NCBI GenBank assembly: GCA_037974665.1
Contig: CM075768.1
Coordinates: 4,800,501-4,864,500 of the forward strand
Source of the DNA: Ehretia macrophylla
Lineage: Eukaryota > Streptophyta > Magnoliopsida > Boraginales > Ehretiaceae
Direction of reading: 5' to 3'
DNA: 64,000 nt
This document shows, one piece after another, positions 12,801 to 22,133 of the stretch. Every line of letters begins with the position of its first letter. The first letter of the stretch is position 1. The position numbers and the translations under genes are program-made. The notes beneath the pieces are model-generated. The model was not told the origin of the DNA. It searched no databases and was given only the letters and a program-made list of their open reading frames with translations.

Positions 12801-15800
12801 TTTTCTGAAAATATCTCTCATTCACTCTCAAATTCTTTCAATCATGCTATTCATTCTTGTCAAGAACTGTCTCCTCTGTTAGCTCCATATAAGCGAAATC
12901 TCATCTAAGTATCTCCTTCCACCTCATCTTAGGTCTTTTTCTCTACCCCTTCTACGAGGTACTATCTACATATCTTCCCACCTTCTAACCGATGCCTCCA
13001 CGAGTCATCCCTTAACATTTCTATACCCTCTCAAACGATTCTCCAGTATTTTATCCTTAATCACGACCATCCCCGCTTTTTCTTGTATCATCTCGTTCCT
13101 AATCTTGTCCTTCATGGTTTTGTCAGACATCCATTTCAACATTCTCATCTCCACCACTGACAACTTGTGAACATGATGGTACTTTACTAGCCAACACTCC
13201 GAACCATATAACAATGTTGGCCTAATCACAACCTTATAATACTTTCCTTTTAGCTTAAGTGGAATTTTTCAATTACACAAGATTCTGGATGCGCTTCTCC
13301 ACTTTGTCCATACTACCTTAATTCTGTGATCGACACCCATATTAATCTATCCATCTTGTTGGACCATGGTACCAAGGTATCTAAAATTTTCCTTTTCATG
13401 TAATCTTTCTAATGCCAATCTTACTTCTAACTTACTGCTCGATCTACTCTTGCTGAACTTACATTCCATACACTCTATCTTTGATTTACTTAACCTAAAG
13501 CCCTTTGCTTCCAGAGTCTCTCTTTATAATTATAACTTAGTATTCACGCCTTTCTAGACACATCCACTAAAACAATATCATCCGAAAATAGCATGCGCCA
13601 TGGCACTTCATCCTACATGTGTTCATCCATAACTAGAGCAAAAAGATATGGGCTCATGACAAGTTCTTGATGTAAACCAATTGTGAAAGGGAAACCACTA
13701 ATCTCTCATCCATTCGTTCTCACACTAGTTATTATTATGTCATACATGTCTCTTATCGCTTCAATAAAGGCTACACATACCCCTTCTTCTCCAACACTCT
13801 GCAGGACATCCTAAAAGACTCGATTATATGCTTTGTCTAAGTCAATAAATATCCCTGTGTCGTAGGTACGGATGATGATGTCAGTATGACCTCATCACCT
13901 GGAAGATGATGTCAACCCTGTTGGCGGACCAAATTCTATGGCTGACAATATATAGGATGTGTTATGGGCCTTCTAGGCTTGCATTTGTTATTCTGATACC
14001 AAGTTAGAACTTGAATACTTTTAATATGTATAGAACGAGACATTAAAGAGAGAAATAGGCTTATTATTAACTTAAAAGAAAGACCCTTTCTTATATAGCG
14101 CCTAGGACGTGAGACAAATATTGTTATCTTCCGATGTGGGATAGATGACACACAAGGGAACACTCATAGTGATATTAATAACTACTTTCAACACTCTCCC
14201 TCAAGCTGGAACATATATATCATATGTGCCCAGCTTGTTACATATATATTCGACTCGGGGACCCCTCAAAGCCTTGGTGAAGAGATCAGCTAATTGATCA
14301 TTTGAATTCACATGCAAGGTCACAATATCCTTAGCTAATACTTTGCTTCGCACAAATGACAATCAATTTCAATGTGTTTAGTACGCTCATGGAAGACTGG
14401 ATTTGATGCAATGTGCATTGCTGCCTGATTATTACAAATTAGCATCATAGGCTGAGAACAATCTATTCCAATCTCTCTGAGCAAATGCTTCACCCAGAGG
14501 AGCTCAGACGTGGTTAACCCCATGGCCTGATATTTGGATTATGCACTAGACCGAGCTACAACATTTTGTTTTTTACTTTTCCATGATATGAGGTTTTCAC
14601 CAACAACGACACAATACCCAGATGTAGACCGTCTATCAGTTGGACAACCTGCCCAATCTACATCGGAGTAGCCAACCACTTCTGTGTGCCCCCTATTTGT
14701 GTATAGTATTCATTTTCCCGAGGCATTCTTGATATATCTAAAGATATAGATAACGACATCCCAATGACTTTATCACGGTAAATGGAGAAACTGGCTAACT
14801 ACACTTACAGCAAACAAGATATCTGGACGAGTCACTGTGAGGTAGTTAAGTTTGCCAACTAATCTTCTATACCTTCAAGGATCCGACATTGCCTCCCCTT
14901 CATTCGGTACAAGTTTGACATTCGAGTCCATTAGTGAATCACATGGTTTCGACCCAAGCATCCTAGCTTCTTCAAGCATATCAAGAACATATTTGCGTTG
15001 AGAAATAAAGATGCCTTGATCTGATTGTACAACCTCAATACCAAGAAAATAGTGTAACTCTCCCAAATCCTTGGTCTGAAATTGCTGATGCACGAATACT
15101 TTAAGATCCTCTATACCTATTGTGTCATCTCCTATTATAATAATAACAACATAAACAATCAATAAAAGACATTTTCCAGAAGAAGAATGTCGGTAAAAAA
15201 CTAAGTGATCAACTCCACATCGGGTCAACCCAAACTCAATGACAACCTCACTAAACTGTCCAGACCATGCCGGGGGTGATTGCTTCAAACCATATAAAGA
15301 TTTCTTCAGTCGGCATACCTTACTTGACACCCCGTGAGCAATAAACCCAGGTGGTTGCTCCATATAGACCTTTTCCTCAAGATCGCCATTGAGAAAAGCA
15401 TTCTTAATATCAAGCTGATGAAGGGACCAACGAAACATGGCTGCAAGGGCAAGAAAGATGCGAACGGAGGACATCTTAGCAACTGGAGAAAATGTATCAT
15501 CATAATCAATGCCATAAACCTAGGTATACCCTTTAGCTACCAATCAAGCTTTCAACTGATCCACCGTACCATCTGGGGAACAATTCACTGCATAAACCCA
15601 ATGACAGCCAACAACAGACTAACGCAAAGGCAAGTCAACCAAGTCCCACATCCCACTGCTCTGCAAAGCTGACATTTCTTCCAGCATTGCCGCATGCCAA
15701 CTAGGATGAGCAAGAGCTTCAGAGACAGTGTTAGGCACAGTGACAGAGGAAAGAGAGGCAACAAAAGACATGAATGACGAGGATAAAGAGTGATAAGAGA

Positions 15801-18800
15801 CAAAATGAGCAATAGGATGTTTAGTAGAGCAACTACGAGTACTTTTCCGAAGGGCAATAGGAACATCCAAGTCAGAAGGCGAAGATGTGGATACTGGATC
15901 CAAGAAAGGCGAAACTGGTGGCACAGGAGCAACAGTAGGCAATGGTGGGCGATGGCACTGTTGATAGGTCTGTAGATCCGGGCGATCCAAGCGAGAAGTA
16001 TCAGGAGCTGTGGGAGCAGGCGGTAGGGACACAATGGGGGGTGGAAGAAGAGGAGGGGGGGTGAAAAGCAGAACAGGGAGAGGTAAATCATCAACCATTG
16101 TGTTAGGCGGATCGGAAGACGAGCCACAATAGGGTTGGGATTCAAAAAATGTAACATCAACACATATAAACAATCTATCAACCTCTGGGGAATAACAACA
16201 ATAGCCCTTTTGATGTCGGGCATACCCAAGAAAGTTACACTTAAGAGAACGAGGACCTAACTTATCAAACCCATGAGAGAAATTATGCACAAAACAGACA
16301 CAGCCAAAAACGTGAGGGGGCAAAAGATAGATAGGCTCATAGGGAAACAGTGTGGAAAAAAGGAAGGTTATCATGGAGAATAGAGGAGGGCATGCGATTA
16401 ATAACACGCCGTAAGAGCAGCATCATCCCAAAAACAAACCGGGACATTCATATGAAGAAGAAGTGTCCGAGCCGTCTCAATAAGATAGCGATTCTTACGA
16501 TCAGCAACTCCATTTTATTGCAGAGTATAAGCACAAGATGATTGATGGATGATTCCCTTGGAAGATAAAAATGAAAAAAAAGAGGATGAAAAGTACTATT
16601 TGGCATTGTCACTCTGCAAAATGTGAAGAGGGGAACCAAATTGATTAGAAATTTTATTATAAAACAATTGAAATATGGAAAAAACTTCAGAACGTTCTTT
16701 CATTAAAAACAACCAAGTAACACAAGAAAAGTCATCAATAAAAGTAACAAAATATCGATAACCAAACTTTGAAACATGACGACTAGGTCACCAAATATCT
16801 GAATGGACTAACTCAAACGGGGCACAAGCCCGATTATTCATACGACTATCAAATGAACTACAACAACGCTTGCCTAATTGACATGACTCACAAATGATAT
16901 CACAAATACTATGAAAACTAAGAACCATCTTGTGGAGACTGGAGAGGGATGGGCGACCAAGGCAGCTGTGGACGAGTTCAAGAGATGAACCGGCAACACC
17001 TGCGACCGGCGAATCATCATTAAGGTAGTAAAGACCATTAGCCTCATGCCCTATGCCAATCTGCGCGCCAGTTCTGAGATCCTGCACAACCACAGACTTA
17101 GAAGTGAAAGTGACAAAACAGGTGAGCAATTTAGTCAATTTGCTTATAGACAGTAAATTGCTAGGAAACTGGGGAAGATATAAAACAAAGGAAAGAATGA
17201 GAGATGAGGTAGGCACTGCGGAGCTACTACCTAAGATAGGAGTAGAGGAACCACCAGCAAGAGTAACAGGGGAAAGGGAATCAGAAGGATGTAGATTAGA
17301 GAGTAAGGAAAAATACCGCTCATGTGGTTGGAGGCACCAGACTCGAGAATCCACTTACCAGAACGAGAAGATTGTTGAGACAAGAATGCAATAGGTGTGG
17401 TGGCATGGGCAAGCGAAGCAGTAGGAGACTGAGTGGCTTGTTGAATGACTTGAAGTTGGAGATAACGCAGGTACTCAGATTCCGATAAAGTGAACGATGG
17501 GGAGGCATTATACTGAGAGGCATTCTGTTGAGGATCGGTTGAGGTATCTGTTGTCTCCATGTGAACAGCATGAACAGAACCAGAGGGGCGACCATGCAAA
17601 CTCCAACAAGTATCGCGAGTATGACCCATTTTGTTGCAATAAGTACACTGAGGTCGAGGAGTATTACCACCACGATCACCTCCTCGACCTCGTCCTCGAC
17701 CACAACCCCCTTGAGCAGCATTGTCAACTCGTCCAACTGGTTGAGTAAGAAGAGCAGACTGATTATCAGGGCCAGGAGAGGTGTTAGGCAAAGAAGCACG
17801 ATTAAGGGCTGCAAACACATCAGTCATAAAGGGCAGTATAGCACCTGAGAGAATTTGAGATCTAATTGACTCATATTGAGAAGGAAGCCCGCGAAGCTAT
17901 GGACCACAAAGAATTGTTCTTGGTGCTTCCGATAAGTATCAGTATCAAGAGGAAAATTTTTATTGTACTCAGCCATAGCACTTTGAAAACGCCCAAAATA
18001 AACAACAAGACCTCTTTCATCGAGCTAGATATGCAATAAATCAAAGGTCACACCATATATACGACTAATATTACTGGTATACATCTGCATTGCACGGTCC
18101 CAAAGTATTTTGCATGACTGACAGCCTTGGAAGAGATGATGAAGGTCAAACTCAATGGACTAAAACAACAAACTAGTGAGTTGAGCATCAGCCTAATCCC
18201 AAAGGCGAAGATTGGCCTTGGACAACTTGGGAATATCCTCGGTTAAATAGTGAACTAAGCCTTGTCCTTTGAACCAAAGCTTGACAGCGAAGGACCATTG
18301 AGAGTAGTTTCGACCATTGAGATTGGTCGCAGTAACCGTTGGAGTACCGGTGAATGAGGGAACAACAACAAAAGTTTCTGAATCATGGTCACTAAATGTA
18401 TCAGGTTTGGAGGTGGCCATGTTCTTGACAAAGAATAGAAAAGACAACAGAGGGCAAAGGAAAAAAAACAAGGCAATGCTTCAACTACAAGAAGTGCGAG
18501 TACATAAAGCAAGACTTGGGTCTAAGTGGCTGCCGCCATAAGCATTCTTTCTTTCTTTTTTCTTTTTTTGTTTTGTTGTTTTTTTTTTTATTTAAAGATG
18601 CAAGAAACTCTCTGTTGAAGCCAAAAAAGCCATGTTAGAGGCAAAATCGGAGCAAGGCAGCGTGCTAGATGAAGAGAAGAGGTTCTGAGGACAAAGCTGG
18701 TGGCGGCCGTGAGGCATAACAACGGTGCGTGAACTGCATGCGCGTAAGGTGGCGGCGCATGAGGCTGAAGGAAGCGGCAGACGGCGACGGCAAGCTCACT

Positions 18801-19049
18801 GTAGGGTCGGAAAGCTTCGCCAATGATGATAGTGGTGGTCGTTTGCTGATTGGAGGGCCGAAGAAGGGTAGATCTGAGATTTCAGTCAAGGTTTCAAGGT
18901 CTTAGGGTTTTCGGCGGCGCGTGAGGCGGCAGCGAGGGTCGGGGATATGGGGTGAGGTCGCGGTGGTGGGTTGAGGTGATTGGTGGTAGCAGTGTGGTGG
19001 TTCTGGTGGTGGCTAGTAGGTATATAGGTTGTGTGTATATATATAATTG

Positions 19050-19129
<80 letters not shown>

Positions 19130-22100
19130 CCGAATTTGCAGTGGGTGTAGGGTTTTAGGGTTGATGTCTCTCCCTAGCTCTAGATACCATTTTAATATGT
19201 ATGGAAAGAGACATTAAAGAGAGAAATAGGCTTCTTATTAACGTAAAGGAGAGACCCTTTCTTATATAGGGTCTAGTACATACGGCAAATATTGTTATCT
19301 TCCGATGTGGGATAGATGACACACAAGGGAACACTAATAGTGATACTAATAACTACTTTCAACAAATACATTATGAATTAGGGGTTCGAGAAAAGAAAAG
19401 AAGAAATGAGAGAAGAGAGAAGTGTGAGGGTTTTCAGTGTGCATTTATGACAGTACTTACAAATTATATTAAGGGGAGAGTTATATAGATAAACTCTTAA
19501 AGCAACAAAAGTTTTACAAAAAAAAAAAAAAAAATTATGTAACACAGCTAAACAAGAAATCCTAATAACTCTAACAGTCTTGAAGCATTATTGGTTTGAA
19601 ATTTCATTCACTGTGAGTTAATCTACCTGCAATGTACTTCCAAATGAGTTTGACTTCTTTTGAACATAGAAGATGTTATTTTCTTTGTGAAATGATGGTC
19701 CATTAGATGCTGAGATGCCATGTGCTGAATCAGAAATAGACTTGAGAGAAGCAATTCTGATTTTCTCCTTTGCCAATTTTGAGAAAGAGGCAATTCTTGG
19801 ATCACCTTGAGCATCATTTTCTATGATGCATATATCTTCAATGCTTGCAAATGTTAAATTACCGCAATTTGGACCATGTAGCCAAAAAAGCACAAAAGTG
19901 CACAAACACTCTTCTTCTCCATTTGCAAAGGAATGTTCCTCATGGTGCACCTATCAAATATAGAATTGAAACAATGTTAAAGAATACAAATACACTGGAA
20001 ATGTGAAAGAACAAAAATATTAACCAGTGCCTTTTAATTCAATAGGACTTTTAGATGTCCATATTATGTTGGAGTTGAGAATTCAACTCAACTGATCAAA
20101 CTACAATAACTCAACTCCTTTTATGCTTTTCTCCAAACTCTTGTTTTCATGCAACATGAGCTGCCCATTTCTAAACTAAGTGAGACATGCCATGGCAGGA
20201 CTGGTACCTCAAACAACAAACTAAAACCGAATAGAACAATATCATGCCAAGTGAGGTCAATTATATGGCTTTTGGATGCCATTCAATCATGTTGAGAGAC
20301 ATCACTTCAATGTGATCCACAAAAAGTAACCATTTAGAATTGATTTCAGATTTGACATAAATGAAGTGAATAACTGTTTGACTCGTCCACTTCTTACATT
20401 GTAGTTGAAAATGGGTATATCCTAGTTTAAAGCTTCCAAACGTTGTATATTAGCCTCAACAAGTACCACCTAAAGCACTAGCACAAGAAACAGTTTTTTT
20501 TTTTTTCTGATTTGGATAATACAGCAAGATTGGATTTTGCCAGTAAAGATGCAGATAATTAAGAAAAAGCAAGTAATCGAATTCTCTAGACTCTGTTTTG
20601 ACACTAAAATCAGAAAAAAAAAAAAGGGAATAAAATCAAGTATCAATGCACATTCAATTATTTTTCTTGGGCCTTCATAATCTGCATATATAGCTCATCA
20701 ATAAACCAAACAAGTTACCAATTTTCAAGTGAGGTAAGTTGTAGACATTCATGTGACCACATAGCAAAACAGCATGCCACCTCTAACATCATAAATGAAA
20801 CTGAAAGTTAATACGCTTTAGAGCCTGTGCTAGAATATTAAATCCTAACTTGTTAAAATAACGGAAACACTATGAAAAGATGAATTCAGAGAAATGGAGA
20901 AATAGAACATGTTGGTTTTAAGTGAAGAATGAGAACAATAATTGATAGGTAATCTACTATAACTAGTTACATACACCTCTCTCTACTGCAATTGAATTCT
21001 ATTCGGGTTTCATTTTTTGTACAAAATCTAAACTAACGTCAAGAAAGCATAACCTATTTGAACAAGCATTGTCAAGAAAAAAACACAAAAAAAAAAAAAT
21101 TTATGAATTCTTTGCAGTACCTTAAAAAGCTTGTTTGCTTAGGAAACTAAAAAAAAATAAGGGTGGGTCTTCAAAATATCCGGGCCCACCTATATCTTTC
21201 ACTTTCGCTCATTTCGAGTTTATCACACATCTCACTTTTTTCTCACCTCCTGGCCCACTTATATTTTTCACTTTTTCTCATCTCAGACCTACCACAATAT
21301 CACTTTTCTCTCACCTCGATGCACCCATCCCAACACGTGTGCATCACTACACGATAATCAATCATTTTATAACATTGTATATTGAGGTATGTAGGGTAAG
21401 TGCCAAAATTGCATATTACTCTTTTGGTACCATAATTTCGATTCAAAAAAATATTAACGGAAAGGGTATGAAATATTTTTCATACCCTTTCCGAAAAGAT
21501 CAAACACTAAAACTGTATTACATTACAAGAAAGATTAATATGCACTTTCAACATATACGAGTAGCTGTACGGTGCTATTTACCCTAATGTTTCACACCCT
21601 AACAACTTTTCAAAGATTCGAAAAAAGAAAATCTCGAGTTGCATTTAATTTTTGGTTGACTTTCACCATAAAAACAAATTTTCCTATTGAACCTATTGCT
21701 TCTAAATCTTCCTCTTGTCATCAGTGTGTAATAATAATTTTTTTTTTGAAAAAACAAAAAAAAAATGAAGAAATCAGAAAACAGAAAGAAGAACACTCAC
21801 GGCCTCCACAACGGCGTCGTAGAACCGTACGTCATCATGGGCCATCTTATGCGCAGCGCAAACGGTGACACCTTCGACAACCTCAATAGAGCATTGGCTG
21901 TCCTGAAGCTGCTTCGAGACGGGACGGAAACGGCTGACGAACTCATCCAGGTCAGCCGCCGTCTGAAACTGACCGGCGGTGAACCTCGACTCGTAAATCG
22001 CCGGGAACGTTAAGTACTTAACAGTGATCGTCTCTGTCTCCGAGTCGAGCACGACGCTCGCGCTGTACCAAGCGTCGTCTTCCTTCGACTTGAACTCCAT

Positions 22101-22133
22101 GTCGTACGAAGCAGTACCGTCGGGATGTGACAT
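3806..22133 (-). CDS. SAWADEE-domain protein, six-exon gene with a 13.7-kb intron
   Basis: The exons run 22133-21801, 19950-19627, 5919-5871, 5308-4990, 4168-4128 and 3894-3806. They total 1155 nt, 384 codons plus TAG. Every inferred intron begins GT and ends AG, and the phases agree at all five junctions. Residues about 10-150 carry a SAWADEE-like pattern: DDAWY near the start, an FRPVS segment, a cysteine/histidine-rich stretch (CSIEVVEG...CAAH), an FYDAVVEAV strand and a CLCTF strand. In known plant SAWADEE proteins (SHH1) this module is a tandem-Tudor-like fold that reads histone H3 tails in RNA-directed DNA methylation. No homeodomain is present, so this is not an SHH1/SHH2 orthologue. 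Exon 4 encodes a compact region that could fold like an RRM. A chromatin role is inference. The last two exons are short and rest on phase and splice-site fit only. Confidence 0.72.
4128..4168 (-). CDS. SAWADEE-type gene, exon 5 (41-nt mini-exon)
   Basis: The exon is bounded by a CCTGTAG acceptor and a GTCCAT donor. It supplies the one base needed to finish the split codon from exon 4, thirteen open codons, and one base that completes the first codon of exon 6. The double phase match is the main support. There is no recognisable motif. Confidence 0.5.
4990..5308 (-). CDS. SAWADEE-type gene, exon 4 (possible RRM-like region)
   Basis: The acceptor is ATGCAG and the donor GTAATT. The 319-nt exon encodes a linker and then an alternating hydrophobic pattern ([40 protein letters not shown]). 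The pattern resembles the strands and helices of an RRM fold, though no canonical RNP motif is present. It ends in phase 2. Confidence 0.72.
5871..5919 (-). CDS. SAWADEE-type gene, exon 3 (49-nt mini-exon)
   Basis: The exon lies between a TTGTAG acceptor and a GTCTGG donor and encodes a basic linker, [16 protein letters not shown]. It starts in phase 0, matching exon 2, and leaves one base that completes the first codon of exon 4. The 13.7-kb intron separates it from exon 2. Confidence 0.65.
5974..6244 (+). repeat. Copia-1 5' LTR
   Basis: It begins TGTTGGCAAG and ends TTTGTCA. It contains two copies of a motif built on GATTGTAATCAC followed by AATTCATGGGATA. The 3' LTR has three. Confidence 0.9.
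6440..7222 (+). pseudogene. Copia-1 gag, broken by stops
   Basis: The frame opens with [20 protein letters not shown], a typical copia capsid start, at 6440. It continues in the same frame to 7222 and is interrupted by in-frame stops near 6590 and 6869. Two CX2CX4HX4C zinc knuckles ([14 protein letters not shown] and [14 protein letters not shown]) lie at about 7055-7150. Two knuckles are more than most copia Gags carry. Confidence 0.8.
7290..10423 (+). pseudogene. Copia-1 pol (protease, integrase, RT, RNase H), frameshifted
   Basis: The protease motif DSGASNHM is at about 7306. Integrase follows (HTDVWG and [13 protein letters not shown], about 7690-8460). RT spans about 8922-9600 ([21 protein letters not shown]), and RNase H about 9686-10423 ([17 protein letters not shown]). 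The frame changes several times. The RT active site at 9465-9476 reads YVDN instead of YVDD, so a catalytic aspartate is lost. The element cannot make an active polyprotein. Confidence 0.85.
10430..10733 (+). repeat. Copia-1 3' LTR
   Basis: It matches the 5' LTR apart from scattered differences and one extra roughly 33-bp GATTGTAATCAC repeat unit. Confidence 0.9.
10735..11600 (-). mobile_element. 3' end of an older Ty1/copia (LTR plus RNase H/RT remnant)
   Basis: A 171-bp LTR (10735-10905, minus strand TGTTATAG...TTCTTCA) is preceded on the minus strand by an AAGGGGGG purine tract. Decayed RNase H and RT sequence continues to about 11600. The [16 protein letters not shown] region of copia RNase H is recognisable although full of stops. 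Copia-1 inserted at the very edge of this LTR: the ATGAA duplication contains its terminal TGAA. Confidence 0.7.
11888..12840 (+). mobile_element. Small non-autonomous copia with partial gag (TR-GAG-like)
   Basis: Direct repeats at 11888-12094 (207 bp) and 12700-12840 (141 bp) begin TGAATTAGAG and end AATTCTTTCA. A primer-binding site like the tRNA-iMet complement (TGCTATCATAGAGC) starts at 12095. Between the LTRs is only the N-terminal part of a copia gag. No protease, integrase or RT is present. The 3' LTR lacks about 65 bp that include the TATA-like TATAAATAG of the 5' LTR. I found no matching target duplication. Confidence 0.7.
12294..12647 (+). pseudogene. Truncated copia gag
   Basis: The 117-codon frame begins with an [19 protein letters not shown] segment typical of copia Gag (UBN2-type) N-termini. 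It stops at TAG. The same frame continues with a [16 protein letters not shown] segment before the 3' LTR cuts it off, so the C-terminus and zinc knuckle are missing. Confidence 0.7.
12841..13870 (-). mobile_element. LINE (L1-type) RT fragment
   Basis: The minus-strand translation shows, in order, [10 protein letters not shown], a SVRTNG region, an [12 protein letters not shown] segment, an FSDDIVLV active-site motif and the C-terminal LYGSECW...EMRMLKWM block. This is the order of a plant L1 reverse transcriptase. Stops and frameshifts break it and both ends are truncated. No poly(A) tail is visible. Confidence 0.75.
13991..14018 (-). mobile_element. Primer-binding site and LTR edge of an older copia split by copia-2
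   Basis: The minus strand reads TTGGTATCAGAA just below 14002, a tRNA-iMet primer-binding site. The preceding LTR sequence resumes beyond copia-2 at 19365-19576, where the minus-strand LTR starts TGTTAGAG. Copia-2 therefore inserted into this LTR. Confidence 0.6.
14335..17354 (-). pseudogene. Copia-2 pol: integrase, RT, RNase H
   Basis: The integrase zinc-binding region ([13 protein letters not shown]) lies at 16788-17354. A degraded integrase tail spans 15619-16407. RT is at 14875-15474 ([23 protein letters not shown]). RNase H ends at 14335-14523 ([19 protein letters not shown]). The RT active site near 15142-15153 reads YVVI in place of YVDD. Stops and frameshifts separate the pieces. Confidence 0.85.
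17231..18420 (-). pseudogene. Copia-2 gag and protease region
   Basis: Gag starts at ATG 18420 ([17 protein letters not shown]) with a [15 protein letters not shown] capsid segment. A zinc knuckle [14 protein letters not shown] lies near 17620. Glycine/arginine-rich sequence precedes the knuckle. The protease motif near 17340 reads ESGASNHM where functional copia proteases have DSGAS, so the catalytic aspartate is replaced by glutamate. Frames change within the region. Confidence 0.8.
19039..19130. repeat. (TA)n tract followed by about 32 T
   Basis: Low-complexity tract inside the 5' leader of copia-2. Its exact length may be an assembly or polymerase artefact. Confidence 0.8.
19370..19576 (-). 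mobile_element. 5' part of an older copia LTR
   Basis: The minus strand starts TGTTAGAGTTATTAGG at 19576. Its first 30 bases resemble the LTR at 10735-10905, so the two belong to related families. It is interrupted by copia-2 and continues at 14018-14003. Confidence 0.55.
19627..19950 (-). CDS. SAWADEE-type gene, exon 2
   Basis: The acceptor is GATAG at 19951 and the donor GTAGAT lies below 19627. The exon is 324 nt, phase 0 at both ends. It continues the domain directly: VVEA from exon 1 joins to [13 protein letters not shown], followed by the [12 protein letters not shown] segment. The rest is a low-complexity, serine-rich linker. Confidence 0.8.
21391..21586. mobile_element. MITE-like foldback with a perfect central hairpin
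   Basis: The ends carry imperfect inverted AGGGTAA repeats. At the centre a 16-bp perfect palindrome (21458-21473 and 21478-21493) surrounds a 4-base loop. There is no coding capacity. The element lies in intron 1 close to exon 1. Confidence 0.45.
21801..22133 (-). CDS. SAWADEE-type gene, exon 1 (start codon)
   Basis: The exon holds 111 codons from ATG at 22133 and ends in phase 0 at a GTGAGT donor (21800 downward). It encodes the N-terminal half of the SAWADEE-like domain. It is markedly more GC-rich than its surroundings, as is common for plant first exons. The next upstream sequence is low-complexity and gives no better start. Confidence 0.8.

Larger units (their letters stand above)
14019..19364 (-). 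mobile_element. Complete-ended Ty1/copia retrotransposon with 175-bp LTRs
   Basis: The target duplication AATAC lies at 14014-14018 and 19365-19369. The LTRs are exactly 175 bp each: 14019-14193 (3') and 19190-19364 (5'). On the minus strand they begin TGTTGAAAG but end in TATTAAAA instead of CA. The primer-binding site (TGGTATCTAGAGC, 19189 downward) follows at once, and a GAGGGAGAG purine tract precedes the 3' LTR. The coding region is broken and lacks key catalytic residues. It lies in the same orientation as the host gene. Confidence 0.88.

Noticed and set aside
18665..18889. 74-codon minus-strand frame in the copia-2 leader
   Set aside because: Its serine/proline-rich composition follows from the GC-rich leader, and no gag or host motif is visible.
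10735..19576. The two older copia LTRs (10735-10905 and 19370-19576) as ends of one element
   Set aside because: Their starts are related and the orientation fits, but the bodies differ strongly and the flanking bases (GGAGA versus GTCTT) do not form a target duplication.
21135..21587. 150-codon plus-strand frame in intron 1
   Set aside because: It is built from pyrimidine-rich tracts and the foldback element, with no recognisable domain.
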